From a virus, in the IMG/VR virus record IMGVR_UViG_3300036790_000070, positions 1 through 46,428 of that record: 46,428 nt of DNA; one strand, written 5' to 3'. Below, piece by piece: positions 28,483 through 37,570 of the stretch. A model generated the notes under the pieces. That model saw only the letters and a list, made by a program, of their open reading frames with translations, had not been told where the DNA came from and searched no databases. A program made the position numbers and the translations under genes. The number at the start of each line of letters is the position of its first letter. Position 1 is the stretch's first letter.

Positions 28483-29705
28483 TGGAACAGAAATTGTCAT
28501 TGGATGAGCTTGCAGAGATGCACGCAGCGGGAATGTCGCAGCGTGAGATCGCTCGGCTAACTGGATTGAACGATCGCACAGTTACCCGGAAACTAAAGCG
28601 CCTGAAACGGCGACTCTCAATCCCTCCCACCTCCAACCCTGTGCCGGAAGGCTTCACGGTAACGAAGCTTTCAACTACGGTGGATGCGAACGGGGTGACC
28701 AAAAGCCAAAGCGTTCAGGCCAAGCCGGAGCCTGATGAGGACCACGAGCTGGTACCCGCGGGGCATATCGTCAAGGGCCTCTCGACGCTGACCGACTCTA
28801 CCGGGCAAATCGTCGCGACGTGGACCAAGACCAAGATCGACGAGCAGAAGGCCGCGCTCGCGCAGCTTGCCGCGCTCGAAGCGATGAAGGCGGCTATAGT
28901 GCCGTTCCCCCTCATCGCCGCTCCCCCCGATCCGGCATTCTCGCTGCTCTCGCTCTACACACTTACCGACTGCCATGTTGGTATGTTGGCTTGGTCGAAA
29001 GAGACTCGTGACGAGCCTTGGGACCTGGAAATCGCAGAGAGGACACTGCTGAGTACCTTCTCGCGTATGGTCGAGTCCTCGCCGGGCTCGGTATGCGCCA
29101 TATTGAATCAGCTCGGCGACTTCCTGCATTTCGATGGGCTCGTGCCCATGACGCCGACGAGCGGCCACATCCTGGACGCGGACAGCCGCTACCAGAAGGT
29201 GGTGCAGGTTGCCGTGCGAATCCTGATCCGATGCATCGGCATGCTGCTCCAGAAGCACGCGGAGGTCCACGTCTTCATGCACGAGGGCAACCACGACCCC
29301 GCGGGCTCGGTGTGGCTCCGGGTGATGTTCGCAGAGCTGTTCCGCGACAACCCGCGGGTGACGGTCGAACTCAGCCCGAACCCCTATCAGGCATTCCAGC
29401 ACGGCCGTACCGCGCTTTTCTTCCACCATGGGCATCTCGCCAAGAAGGAAAAGCTACCGATCGTCTTCGCCTCCCACTACCCCAAGATGTGGGGAGACAC
29501 CGACTTCCGGTACGGCCATACGGGCCACCTGCACAACGAGGAGCAGACAGAGCACCCAGGGGTGAAGCTACTCCAGCACCCCACCCTCTCGGCGCCTGAC
29601 GCCTATGCGGCCCGTAATGGCTGGCTCTCGAAGCGCCAGGCCATGCGGATCGACTATAGCGACACGAAGGGTGAGATCGGCCGCGCAATTTTCATCCCGG
29701 AGTGA
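28482..29705 (+). CDS. HTH plus calcineurin-like metallophosphoesterase
   Basis: A 407-aa fusion. Residues 5-45 form a resolvase-type helix-turn-helix (LDELAEMHAAGMSQREIARL then TGLNDRTVTRKL). After a linker, the phosphoesterase motifs appear in order: TDCHVGM (about 162; unusual Cys between Asp and His), LGDFLHFD (about 211), HEGNHDPAG (about 266), FFHHGHLAKK (about 312) and YGHTGHLHNE (about 344). These bind two metals. Proteins of this shape in phages may process DNA or cyclic nucleotides; an SbcD-like exonuclease role is possible. GTG start overlaps the previous TAG. It is the last large early gene. Confidence 0.8.
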   Translation: MEQKLSLDELAEMHAAGMSQREIARLTGLNDRTVTRKLKRLKRRLSIPPTSNPVPEGFTVTKLSTTVDANGVTKSQSVQAKPEPDEDHELVPAGHIVKGLSTLTDSTGQIVATWTKTKIDEQKAALAQLAALEAMKAAIVPFPLIAAPPDPAFSLLSLYTLTDCHVGMLAWSKETRDEPWDLEIAERTLLSTFSRMVESSPGSVCAILNQLGDFLHFDGLVPMTPTSGHILDADSRYQKVVQVAVRILIRCIGMLLQKHAEVHVFMHEGNHDPAGSVWLRVMFAELFRDNPRVTVELSPNPYQAFQHGRTALFFHHGHLAKKEKLPIVFASHYPKMWGDTDFRYGHTGHLHNEEQTEHPGVKLLQHPTLSAPDAYAARNGWLSKRQAMRIDYSDTKGEIGRAIFIPE

Positions 29706-29709
29706 TGTT

Positions 29710-29722
29710 AAGTACGGTACTT
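29710..29722. promoter_or_regulatory. 13-bp palindrome AAGTAC-G-GTACTT
   Basis: Perfect six-base arms around a central G, just after the metallophosphoesterase stop. It could be an operator or a weak RNA hairpin; no T-run follows. Confidence 0.3.
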
Positions 29723-29767
29723 GATGCAGCGCGGAGCGCCTAGAGTGGTCTCAACCCAGGAGGCCAC

Positions 29768-29878
29768 GTGTATAAGACATATTGCGCACCCGACGCCGAT
29801 TGGCACGCCTACGATGAGATCGACGATGATACGGACGGCCCCTCGCTTGAGGGGTCAGGCGACGGCGACGACTACTGA
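29768..29878 (+). CDS. Tiny acidic ORF at the convergence point
   Basis: A 36-aa ORF starting at GTG 29768, preceded by a full AGGAGG at 29758..29763 and ending TGA 29878. The product (VYKTYCAPDADWHAYDEIDD then DTDGPSLEGSGDGDDY) has a strongly acidic C-terminus. It runs against the lysozyme gene and overlaps its end by seven bases. The perfect ribosome site is the main support. Confidence 0.5.
   Translation: MYKTYCAPDADWHAYDEIDDDTDGPSLEGSGDGDDY
29839..29854. terminator. Possible bidirectional hairpin between convergent units
   Basis: CCCCTC-GCTT-GAGGGG forms a six-bp GC-rich stem at the meeting point of the early and late transcripts. Neither side has a T-run, so intrinsic termination is doubtful; it could still stall or stabilise both messages. 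Confidence 0.3.
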
Positions 29879-30303
29879 GCCAGGAACAACTGGCGCTCCG
29901 CCTGCCGGCGCCGTAGCAAGCCGGCGTTCTCGACGCCGTTGACCTTGTCCCATACGAGGAACTGATCGGCCGCCATGAAGATGTTGTGCGCGTTCAGGTA
30001 GCGCACTAGCGTCGAGTGGGCCTCAGAACCCACCCCCACGTTGAACGTAAAGCTCACCAGGGCGTCGAACTCATTCTGGGTGATGGCGATATCGACCGTG
30101 CGGGTAACGCCTGCCTCAGCCCAATGGAGATCAACGGCGAGCTGCGCATCGGCCTGGTCCTGCGTCCAGACGAGCCCCTGAACGACTTCCGGGCCTGTGT
30201 GGCCCCAACCCACGGTCCAGACACCGCGCGGGTCCGGGTAGGCTTCTAGCTTGCAGGTCTCGAAGCTCTTGATCAGCGAGATCCCGGCGAGCCCGGTTCG
30301 CAC
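29872..30303 (-). CDS. Endolysin, GH24 lysozyme (T4 type)
   Basis: A 143-aa muramidase that cleaves the N-acetylmuramic acid to N-acetylglucosamine bond of peptidoglycan. The catalytic triad follows T4 lysozyme spacing: Glu15, Asp24 and Thr30 within SFETCKLEAYPDPRGVWTVG then WGHTG. Downstream AITQNEFDALVSFTFNVGVG and LLRRRQAERQLFL are typical. There is no signal peptide, so release depends on a holin. Translation starts at GTG 30303, two bases before the previous stop region ends. It is the last gene of the late unit. Confidence 0.93.
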   Translation of the reverse strand: MRTGLAGISLIKSFETCKLEAYPDPRGVWTVGWGHTGPEVVQGLVWTQDQADAQLAVDLHWAEAGVTRTVDIAITQNEFDALVSFTFNVGVGSEAHSTLVRYLNAHNIFMAADQFLVWDKVNGVENAGLLRRRQAERQLFLAQ

Positions 30304-30306
30304 TGC

Positions 30307-30456
30307 CTACTTCTTTCTGCTGGACAGAAGGGAACGAACCGCGGCAACTATAGACACAACTACAGCGATGAATTGGAGGTACGGCATGGCGTGGTCAACA
30401 AAGCTGGCGACGCACGATCCTATGCTGACGCAGGCCCATGTGGTGTGGTCTTTCAT
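30307..30456 (-). CDS. Putative holin (49 aa)
   Basis: A 49-aa ORF from ATG 30456 (ATGA overlap with the Rz stop) to TAG 30307. It reads MKDHTTWACVSIGSCVASFV then a clear membrane helix MPYLQFIAVVVSIVAAVRSL and ends LLSSRKK. Small size, one or two membrane segments, charged C-terminus and position directly before the lysozyme fit a holin that permeabilises the inner membrane at lysis. Confidence 0.65.
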   Translation of the reverse strand: MKDHTTWACVSIGSCVASFVDHAMPYLQFIAVVVSIVAAVRSLLSSRKK

Positions 30457-30962
30457 CGCGATTGGTACTCTCGGAGTTGTGAACTTACTTGGTCTGCGCG
30501 GGCTGCAAGAAGGTCGAGCATGCCGGCGAGATCTGGGCCTGCCGCCCCTGCCCCACCGCTATGATCTCCCGCAGGCATTGGCTGAACAGGTTTGGCGGCG
30601 GCGCTGGTTGGCGCATTTCCGGCGACAGGGGTGCCGGCTTTGGGCACGACGCCACCGCTATTGTGTGTGTCGAGGCACAGCCGCACAGGCTGGATAGGGT
30701 TAGCATCGCGATACTGAGTATTCGCAGTTTTCTCGTGGTCATAGGCTTGCTCCGCCATAGTGGCTCGTGCTTGTAGGTCCGCGGTTTCAGCCGCAGTCTT
30801 TTTCTCAAGGGCGGCTGACACGCGAGCGTCGGCCACTTGCTGATCGTGGATCCCGTCTTCCAGCGTCGCGTGATGCCAGTAGGCACCCCCGATGAGAATC
30901 GCTGCAATGATGCCGGTATAGATCCAATCCTTGAGCGGGATCAAGCCGAGTAAAGCGATCAT
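30453..30962 (-). CDS. Rz: Inner-membrane spanin (Rz-like)
   Basis: A 169-aa protein with an N-terminal membrane anchor (DWIYTGIIAAILIGGAYWHH) and a long periplasmic helical region (QQVADARVSAALEKKTAAET through EKTANTQYRDAN), then a Pro/Ala/Gly-rich section and a second helix (AGMLDLLAARADQVSSQLRE). This matches i-spanins, which span the periplasm and join with Rz1 to fuse inner and outer membranes. A complete Rz1 lies inside it in another frame. It overlaps genes at both ends (ATGA). Confidence 0.85.
   Translation of the reverse strand: MIALLGLIPLKDWIYTGIIAAILIGGAYWHHATLEDGIHDQQVADARVSAALEKKTAAETADLQARATMAEQAYDHEKTANTQYRDANPIQPVRLCLDTHNSGGVVPKAGTPVAGNAPTSAAAKPVQPMPAGDHSGGAGAAGPDLAGMLDLLAARADQVSSQLREYQSR
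30485..30742 (-). CDS. Rz1: Outer-membrane lipoprotein spanin (Rz1-like), embedded in Rz
   Basis: An 85-aa protein starting at ATG 30742 in a different frame within Rz. MTTRKLRILSIAMLTLSSLC then GC supplies a lipoprotein signal whose box L-C-G-C puts the lipidated residue at Cys22. The mature part is Pro-rich (CPKPAPLSPEMRQPAPPPNL), as in known o-spanins. It would be anchored in the outer membrane and bind Rz. The fully nested arrangement is a well-known spanin gene layout. Confidence 0.85.
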   Translation of the reverse strand: MTTRKLRILSIAMLTLSSLCGCASTHTIAVASCPKPAPLSPEMRQPAPPPNLFSQCLREIIAVGQGRQAQISPACSTFLQPAQTK

Positions 30963-31138
30963 GCGTCGGGCACCTTCTGGTCCCGTAGGGTGAACCAGTG
31001 ATAGAGACCAAGGATGGTCGGCACCGCCGCGCAGACGGCGCCCACGATGACTGGATCAGGGTGTTTGAATGCAAGCAAAATGAGCAGCCAAAGCGCGCCG
31101 CCCACATGCAACACGATGAACCAGTCGATGAACTTCAT
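30959..31138 (-). CDS. Small two-helix membrane protein (second holin/antiholin candidate)
   Basis: A 59-aa ORF from ATG 31138 (TGATG overlap with the previous stop) to TGA 30959. It has two hydrophobic helices, WFIVLHVGGALWLLILLAF and PVIVGAVCAAVPTILGLYHW, with a short turn HPD between, and a charged C-terminus TLRDQKVPDA. Two-helix proteins of this size near lysozyme genes are often holins or antiholins. Which of the two membrane proteins is the main holin cannot be told from sequence. Confidence 0.65.
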   Translation of the reverse strand: MKFIDWFIVLHVGGALWLLILLAFKHPDPVIVGAVCAAVPTILGLYHWFTLRDQKVPDA

Positions 31139-31488
31139 CAGGCATTCGCAGTCGTGAAGACAGCATATTGCTTGAGCGCGAGCACTTCGCCAATGACGAC
31201 CGCCTGCGACTGATACGGCACGCGCCGCACGATCCGCTCGTTTGTCTCAAGCCGGCAATCGTTGAGCGTCGCCGTCCCGCCGCTTGAAAGATCGATGCGG
31301 AATGAGCATGTGGTGTCACAGCTCAACTCGACGAACTTGGTTGCTGCGTTGAGCGGGGGGCCTTCGCTCACGCCACCAGACACCACGACGGTGTAGGATG
31401 CGAGCGCCGGCACCGCGAGGATGGGAACCGAGTCGCCTTGGTCTGTACCGGCGAGTCCGGGAAATTCCGAAACGTATACGAGGCTCAT
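31138..31488 (-). CDS. Small beta-rich tail-associated protein
   Basis: A 116-aa protein (MSLVYVSEFPGLAGTDQGDS...) of mostly beta character with VPILAVPALASYTVVVSGG and VELSCDTTCSFRIDLSSGGT. Length and style resemble small virion proteins in this position of podovirus genomes, between fibre and lysis genes. ATGA overlap with 31485..31877 suggests they work together. Confidence 0.6.
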   Translation of the reverse strand: MSLVYVSEFPGLAGTDQGDSVPILAVPALASYTVVVSGGVSEGPPLNAATKFVELSCDTTCSFRIDLSSGGTATLNDCRLETNERIVRRVPYQSQAVVIGEVLALKQYAVFTTANA

Positions 31489-31877
31489 GCGAGTCCAATC
31501 TCCCCGTCCATGTTGATCACCGCGGCGTTCGGCAGATTGCAGAACCCGGTCATGTAGTCGGTCGCATCAAAGCGGTGCTGTCCGTACCAATCAAGGTAGG
31601 ACTGCGCCGGGATGGATACGCTCGAAAACTGAAACTGCGTGCCCGAAGCGCTTGCAAGCGTCGCGCCCTTATAGAGCGTCACGTTGATAGCGACCGTGGT
31701 TAGCGTGTTGTTGATGTGGATGTGCTTCAGGATTGCGTACGGCTGCGACGCGACGAAGCCTACCCCTTGGGGCGACAAGGTTGTCACCGAGCAGTTGAGC
31801 AGATTCGCCCCGAGCGTAGCGAGCGCAGCGGTAGCAAGCACCGCCGGTTCGCTGTTGAAAATCTTATTCTGAGCCAT
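31485..31877 (-). CDS. Small beta-rich tail-associated protein
   Basis: A 130-aa protein beginning MAQNKIFNSEPAVLATAALA, with alternating strands (YAILKHIHINNTLTTVAINV, QFQFSSVSIPAQSYLDWYGQ). The pattern 'lkhIhi.N.t...v.vtLy.g..........v.iPa.s..dw.g...' is typical of phage tail or fibre-chaperone accessory proteins. TAGGAG precedes the ATG at 31877. It lies just after the tail fibre gene, so it may cap or help fold the fibre. Confidence 0.65.
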   Translation of the reverse strand: MAQNKIFNSEPAVLATAALATLGANLLNCSVTTLSPQGVGFVASQPYAILKHIHINNTLTTVAINVTLYKGATLASASGTQFQFSSVSIPAQSYLDWYGQHRFDATDYMTGFCNLPNAAVINMDGEIGLA

Positions 31878-31907
31878 GATCGAATACTCCTATTGACAAA
31901 TGGTAAC

Positions 31908-33893
31908 TTATTTAAGCATGTAAGTGAAGGTTGTAGAATTGAGACCCTTTTGACCTGTTGCCGTGAACCCTGTAGCGCTGTATGCAGTTCGAAGCGTAGC
32001 TGTCGAAATAACCTCAGAAAAGAAAGATATCGTCCCGCTGTTCTGCACCAAGGCGGCGCCGGATATGTTGATACCGTTGTCCTCCAGCACACAGGGACAG
32101 AATTGGCCAGCTGAGGACGCTCGAAGCGCGACGGGTAATCCGGTCAAAGTCAATGCGGTGCTGTTAGACGTGGAGGTTATGGTTCCTGCGCCGCCCACTC
32201 GCATCGTGACGAGGTTCCCCATCTTGCACCACGTCATGGTGCCAGTCGTTACGATCGCGACGCCCGTTATGGTGCCGATGAAGCTGCCGGTATCTGGGGT
32301 CATGTCAACGAGCGCCGCGGCTGTTGGTCCGAGCCCTTGGATGGAGTTCGTCGCGAGGACCATCGTCGCAGCATCGTTCACTATCAACGACAGGGGCGTG
32401 TTGCTGAACGCTCCCATTGATATGCCGCCTGTGGTGTCGATCGCTAGTAGGCCAGTGCCTACGCTGTTTTCCCATTCAAGCGCGGTGTACGCCACGTTTG
32501 AAGTTTGGGACAAGGAGATCGCCACGTCATGCGCTTGGGGGAACAGCAATCCCTGATAGCCGCTCGCGTAGCTCACCGTCATTGCCGCGGAAGGACCGCC
32601 GACGTTGATGCTCGCCGGGCCGTTGAAACGCGCAGGGCCGAAGTTGCCGGGGATCGGATAGCACATCCCGTCGTCGTTTGTCGTATCATCCGCCGCTAGG
32701 TAGGCGCCGAGTGGAAGAGTGCTGCTAAGCGGCACCTTATTGATGTAGTAACCAGCGCCGACGTTTATAGTTCCGGGGCCCATCGCGCCGGGCGAAGCTG
32801 CCGTGGAAACCACGAAGCTGCCGTCTTGGTATAACCCCATCAACGGCCCTAAGCTTGAGCTAGTCCATTGAGATTGGAAGGTTGTACCGTCGCCGTTTCC
32901 GGCGGCTATCTTCAGCCCTTGGAGATGCGCGCCAGCGGGAGACAGCGAGAGAACGGGCCCCGCTGTGGCGCCTAGCATCGTCACGTTCCCGCCGCTCTGG
33001 ATGATTATATTTTGAGAGGTGGCCCCCACCCCTAACGCTATGCTGTTGTTGGCTTGAATCTGTAGCCCAGAGGTGTTGCCTGTAGCTATTATGCTTGCGT
33101 TTGTGCCCCCAATGTACAGAGTACCTAGGGTTGCCCCCACCGTCGCTATCGTCATGGTGGTTTGAACAGTCGCGGCGTGGAAAGCCGCGTTCTGCCACGC
33201 CAAGCTGCCAGCCGGAACAATTATATCTTCTGGATATCCATAATCCTCGGGAAACAGCACTACCGCGGGGCCTCCCCCTCCGCCAGTGCCCGCAGGGCCC
33301 TGCGGACCTTGGGGGCCGGTATTACCCGTCGCTCCGAGCGGACCCGGAGGACCCGGCGGCCCGAGATCACCATCCGCGCCGTCGTCCGCCAAGAAGAACA
33401 CGACAGGCCCCGCGGGACCTACGCCCCCCGGAACGCCGGCATTGCCTTGGGGCCCGGTAGCGCCAAGCGGTCCCGGGGGACCCGGCGGCCCGAGATCGCC
33501 ATCCGCGCCGTCATCGGCCAAGAAGAACAATCCGGGTCCCTGCGGGCCGGCCGCGCCCGCGACGCCCCGCTGCCCCGGCGGACCCGGGGGCCCGTCATCG
33601 CCCGGAGGCCCGTCTTCGCCCGATAGGCCGATGGGAGCCGTCAGCCGGATCTCGATCGTGCCTACGAGCGTGCCGCCGCCGGAGAGCCCCGGTCCTAAGG
33701 TGATGACGGGATTGTCACCGTTGCCGATGTTCCCACCGCCGTTGTTGGTGTTCAAGCCGAGCAGGCTTGCGAGCTGCGTCAGTGTGAGGGTCGTCCCTTC
33801 GAGCCCTGTGATGGTGGTCCCGCTCGATGTAGAGGCGCCTACCTGGATGACCTTGCGGAGACCGCCCAGGACGGGGACTTGGACTTTCTTCAC
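31908..33893 (-). CDS. Collagen-like tail fibre/receptor-binding protein
   Basis: A 661-aa protein starting at GTG 33893. Residues 1-90 form a virion-attachment region ([13 protein letters not shown] and [13 protein letters not shown]). Residues 92-210 contain three collagen-like Gly-X-Y blocks, with a near-identical duplicated segment [20 protein letters not shown] at about 123 and 166. The remaining 440 residues are glycine/serine/threonine-rich beta structure, consistent with a trimeric shaft and tip, ending STTFTYMLK. Collagen-like blocks often trimerise phage fibres. It would bind the host surface. No chaperone domain is visible at its C-terminus. GTGA overlap with the preceding gene. 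Confidence 0.8.
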   Translation of the reverse strand: MKKVQVPVLGGLRKVIQVGASTSSGTTITGLEGTTLTLTQLASLLGLNTNNGGGNIGNGDNPVITLGPGLSGGGTLVGTIEIRLTAPIGLSGEDGPPGDDGPPGPPGQRGVAGAAGPQGPGLFFLADDGADGDLGPPGPPGPLGATGPQGNAGVPGGVGPAGPVVFFLADDGADGDLGPPGPPGPLGATGNTGPQGPQGPAGTGGGGGPAVVLFPEDYGYPEDIIVPAGSLAWQNAAFHAATVQTTMTIATVGATLGTLYIGGTNASIIATGNTSGLQIQANNSIALGVGATSQNIIIQSGGNVTMLGATAGPVLSLSPAGAHLQGLKIAAGNGDGTTFQSQWTSSSLGPLMGLYQDGSFVVSTAASPGAMGPGTINVGAGYYINKVPLSSTLPLGAYLAADDTTNDDGMCYPIPGNFGPARFNGPASINVGGPSAAMTVSYASGYQGLLFPQAHDVAISLSQTSNVAYTALEWENSVGTGLLAIDTTGGISMGAFSNTPLSLIVNDAATMVLATNSIQGLGPTAAALVDMTPDTGSFIGTITGVAIVTTGTMTWCKMGNLVTMRVGGAGTITSTSNSTALTLTGLPVALRASSAGQFCPCVLEDNGINISGAALVQNSGTISFFSEVISTATLRTAYSATGFTATGQKGLNSTTFTYMLK

Positions 33894-36157
33894 GGCGTCG
33901 CGAACTCTTGGCCGAGCGGCGTCGCGCCATGCAGCGCTTTCCAGCGCGCCAGGAGACCCCTGGCCTGCAACGCCGAGAGGTTGCCGCGATCGGCGATCTG
34001 CCCGGTATCGGCGTTGATGATTACTTCGCCCCGGCCGGGGCTCCGGTCAGCCTGCGTCACGTCGCGCATTACCGGCTCCGGCATGCCCTCGCCGCTATAG
34101 CGCACCAGATTCTTGGTGCCGCGGTTGATGGCCTCCAAGCTCGCCGCAGATTCGCCGGAGGCGTTGTTCGCGGCCCGGCTTGGCGTCTCAGTGCCCGAGG
34201 GGAAATCTACCGTCTGCTGCGTGCCCTTGGGCTTCGACGGGGTGCGCGTCATGATGCCTTCCGGCACGCCCTGGCTCCGGACGCCCGCCACGTCGCTGTT
34301 GTTCTCCAGGAAGTGGTTGAGCCAATCGCCGGGGCTCACTTCGAGCCCGCCGGCAGCGTGCTCGACATTCTGGCTGAACGGAATGCCCTGGGGCGCAGGG
34401 GAGCCCATAGGCCCCGCAGAGAGGCCCGGAGGCGGGCTCTGCTCGACGCCGTGCGAGAGTAGATCCGCCAACGGGATGGAGCCCTGCGGCGCGCCGGGCG
34501 CCGTCGGCGGGGCACTCGGAGGGCCGGCCGTCAAGCCGCCCCCCGTCGGGGATACACGGCCGTCTCCGGGCGGCAGAGTCAGCGGGCGCTGTACCGGCGC
34601 ATTGCCGACCGATCCGGGCGGCGGCTGGAGGGCCAGGGGCCCCGGCTGGAGCGGCCCGAACTCATCCCCCAAGCGGCCAGGGAACTGGCTACGGGCGCCC
34701 TGGACGGCTTCCGCGGTATCCCCGGTGAGTACCCGACGCGCCCCGGCCTGTCCGCCCGCTATGCGGCTCCAGAATGACGGGGAGAGCAGGCTTTCGAGGT
34801 TCCCGCCGGACGCCTTGCCCACATCGTTGGCGAAACTCGGCGGCACTTCGATGCGGTTCGCGAGGCCCGTCACTCCCGGGTGCTCGTTGGCGAAATCGCC
34901 GATGACCTTGAGGCCGCCGGTCAAGAGGTCCGGGTCCTGCCGCGACATGCGCGCGATAGCCGGCATGCTGACGTTGGAGCCCTGCATGGCGCCCTGAACC
35001 GCATAGTTCTTAGCGAGTGCGGTGCGCGCGTCTTGGAACTGCGGCAGCGAGACGGTGCCGTTCTGCGGTAGGTTCCGGCCGACATGCCCCTCGATAGCGC
35101 GAGCCATGTCGAGCTGAGCACTGCCGAGCTGCTGATTGCTCACATCGTCACTCGCGACGTTTTTGTAGCCCTCCTGGCGAAGCCCACGCATCTCGTTAAT
35201 AACCTGATCGCCAGTGAACTGGCGCTGCGGATCCAGTAATTGAGATTTGAGTGCATCAGTCTGGGGTTGCGCCTGCGGCGATCCCGCGGTTATGCGCCCG
35301 CCCGCGGGCTGTCCCGCAGCGCCAATGCCAGCCGCGGCTTGCTGGTCGAGCGGACCTGTCGGAAGCGATTGCGCAGCGCGCGCATAGACAGAGTTTGGCG
35401 CTTCGTTCGCGGCTTCCAAGCTCGTCGGGTTAAGCGGGCTATCATGCGGCACGCCGGCATCAGCATGCGACAACGTATTGCCGATCTGTTGGTTATGCAG
35501 CGTGAGCGCATCGTGCCCAGAGCTTCCGGCAACGCCCGCAGCTATTGGGTGATCGGCAGCGGTGCGAAACCCCGCCTGCTTGCCTACAGAGGTCGCTGCC
35601 GACTCGGCCGCGCCGGCCGCGGCACTCGGGAGTTGGTCGAGCACGCCACCAAGCGCTTCTGCTCCCGCCGTTGCGCCAGGGATGGCCGGGACGACTGCCG
35701 CGGCGTCGTTTAGCCCGCGTAGAGCCTGGTGGACTACTGCTTGCCCTGTCGGACTCGCGGTGCCGAGCGCGGCATCCGCGCTGTGTAATCCGGTGGAAAG
35801 CAAATCAGTTACGGGAGCGTAGGCCGCGCGTTGCCCCGCCATGAACTCGTTTCCGGCCGGTGTGTTTTGGACTTGGGGTAGGATTTTGTCAATCACCGAG
35901 GGGGCGCCGGCTGGCGTTCCCGTCGCGCTTCGAATGGCATCGAGAATGCCGTGTGCCGCGGCGTGCGGCGCGTTCGCGAGGCCCGTCAGGAGCGTATCGA
36001 GGAACCCGCCGCCCGGCGTGGATTCGTCTGGGATCTTCGGCGCGGCCGGTTTTGCCGCCTTACCCTTCGGCTGATCCGGGACGACGGGACTACTCATCCA
36101 AGCGGGTTGTACGCTCGGAGCGCCAGCCTGCACTACAGGGTCATCTTGCCAGCCCAT
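33890..36157 (-). CDS. Large internal virion/DNA-ejection protein
   Basis: A 755-aa protein starting [20 protein letters not shown]. 'W..DPvV' openings are seen in podovirus internal or ejected proteins. It has an Ala/Gly/Pro-rich N-terminal third, a helical middle ([40 protein letters not shown]) and a Pro/Gly-rich disordered C-terminal half ending [19 protein letters not shown]. No lytic transglycosylase motif is seen. It would be packaged in the head and ejected with the DNA to form a conduit through the envelope. TAATG overlap with 36157..37563. Confidence 0.65.
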   Translation of the reverse strand: MGWQDDPVVQAGAPSVQPAWMSSPVVPDQPKGKAAKPAAPKIPDESTPGGGFLDTLLTGLANAPHAAAHGILDAIRSATGTPAGAPSVIDKILPQVQNTPAGNEFMAGQRAAYAPVTDLLSTGLHSADAALGTASPTGQAVVHQALRGLNDAAAVVPAIPGATAGAEALGGVLDQLPSAAAGAAESAATSVGKQAGFRTAADHPIAAGVAGSSGHDALTLHNQQIGNTLSHADAGVPHDSPLNPTSLEAANEAPNSVYARAAQSLPTGPLDQQAAAGIGAAGQPAGGRITAGSPQAQPQTDALKSQLLDPQRQFTGDQVINEMRGLRQEGYKNVASDDVSNQQLGSAQLDMARAIEGHVGRNLPQNGTVSLPQFQDARTALAKNYAVQGAMQGSNVSMPAIARMSRQDPDLLTGGLKVIGDFANEHPGVTGLANRIEVPPSFANDVGKASGGNLESLLSPSFWSRIAGGQAGARRVLTGDTAEAVQGARSQFPGRLGDEFGPLQPGPLALQPPPGSVGNAPVQRPLTLPPGDGRVSPTGGGLTAGPPSAPPTAPGAPQGSIPLADLLSHGVEQSPPPGLSAGPMGSPAPQGIPFSQNVEHAAGGLEVSPGDWLNHFLENNSDVAGVRSQGVPEGIMTRTPSKPKGTQQTVDFPSGTETPSRAANNASGESAASLEAINRGTKNLVRYSGEGMPEPVMRDVTQADRSPGRGEVIINADTGQIADRGNLSALQARGLLARWKALHGATPLGQEFATP

Positions 36158-37563
36158 TATTGCTTGCGCCGAGTGTGACCGTCAGGACCGATGAACAATG
36201 CCCCGGAAGGCAGCTTATTGTAGTCGTCGTCATTACGAATCTGTACCGGCGCCGCGGGTTGGGCCGGAGCGGCCGGCGTGGACGAAGCGCCGCCCGGTGC
36301 GGGCGTCGGGCCAGGTTGAAGCGCCGGAGCATTCTGCGGAGCGATATCCAGGTATTGGGCTACGTCGGGCGCCACGTAGCGAGATGCGAAGTCGCTTCGC
36401 CCTGTCGCACCGTGATATTGCAGGGCCATGTCGGTCATCTGACGACCCAACATGCCCTTCAAGGTGTTGATAGCCCCTGCGGTCTGCTCTGGCGAGTTAG
36501 CGAGATTCGCCGCGGTGTTGGCAAACTCCTGCCGCTCCTCGGCCGTACCGGTGCTGCCGTTGGACGACAGGATCTTCGTGAGTTCGGGACCGATGAAGCT
36601 CGACGCTGTTTGAATGTCGGTCGGGACGGGACTACCGAAAGCCTTGGTCCACGCATTGCCCACCTTGTTGGCTATTTGCGTATCGCCGTTTTGCAGCCCA
36701 CTGAAGAGATTCTCCATTAGCTGGAGATGGCCCACAACGTTGTTGATGGAGCGTGTCTGGTTCCCGAGCGGGCCGCCCGCGAAGCCGCCAAGGGCGCGGC
36801 CCGCAGCGGTGTAGTCTTGACCGTTGGATATAGCGGTGTCGTACCCCTGATTGGTGATCGGCTGCCCGTTGGCTTCCGCCTGCGAGAGTTGCGCCGCGTG
36901 GGCGATGATTGCCGAGCGCGCCGCGCCGCCGCCCATGCCCATCGCGGGCATTTTGCCCGTCTTGTAAAGCATGTAACCGCCGAAGTCCACCATAGCGGGG
37001 TCGAGCGGGCCGCCCTGTCCACCAGCGTGGGGATTGAAGCCGCCCGCGGCGGTCTGCGCATTGCGTAGCGCGGTCTGCGATTGCACGTCCGCAGTCTGCG
37101 CAGCGCCCTGCGGGGACTGCTGGACATTCGGCTGCGGTGCGCCGGGCGCCACCGCGAAGTTGTTTGGAACACTTTCGAGCGGCGCTATTTTTCCTTGCAC
37201 CATCTGTTGATCCGCGGTTTGCGTCGGTTGGCCCATCGTAGAGGTGTTGCCCAAACCAAATTTGCCGACCGCATCCGCTGCATCCTTTGCATTACCGAGC
37301 CCGGCTATCATCAAGTTGGTGGCGGCATCGGCTTTGGACTGATCGTTCGGCCCAAACAATTTACCAATGTTTTCGCGCAATTGACTCTTGGCGGTGGCTT
37401 GCTCGGTAAGCTCCTGAGCTTTCAGCAACGCATCTTCGGTCTGCGCCGAGCGCAGACCATTGATCGCTTGGGAATTCGCGACGTATGCATTCAACTGCGG
37501 GCGGTTGATGTTCGCTCCGCCAATTCCTGCGAGCGCATCGAAAAGACCTTGAGTATCAGCCAT
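36157..37563 (-). CDS. Internal virion/DNA-ejection protein
   Basis: A 468-aa protein that I start at MADTQGLFDAL (37563); an in-frame ATG at 37629 would extend it into the previous gene. The middle contains RSINNVVGHLQLMENLFSGL then NGDTQIANKVGNAWTKAFGS, PTDIQTASSFIGPELTKIL, and a helical run to FASRYV; the C-terminus IRNDDDYNKLPSGALFIGPD with GHTRRKQ is a recurrent ending of podovirus ejection proteins. It acts with 33890..36157 and 37571..38278. Confidence 0.65.
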   Translation of the reverse strand: MADTQGLFDALAGIGGANINRPQLNAYVANSQAINGLRSAQTEDALLKAQELTEQATAKSQLRENIGKLFGPNDQSKADAATNLMIAGLGNAKDAADAVGKFGLGNTSTMGQPTQTADQQMVQGKIAPLESVPNNFAVAPGAPQPNVQQSPQGAAQTADVQSQTALRNAQTAAGGFNPHAGGQGGPLDPAMVDFGGYMLYKTGKMPAMGMGGGAARSAIIAHAAQLSQAEANGQPITNQGYDTAISNGQDYTAAGRALGGFAGGPLGNQTRSINNVVGHLQLMENLFSGLQNGDTQIANKVGNAWTKAFGSPVPTDIQTASSFIGPELTKILSSNGSTGTAEERQEFANTAANLANSPEQTAGAINTLKGMLGRQMTDMALQYHGATGRSDFASRYVAPDVAQYLDIAPQNAPALQPGPTPAPGGASSTPAAPAQPAAPVQIRNDDDYNKLPSGALFIGPDGHTRRKQ

Positions 37564-37570
37564 GGTTATC

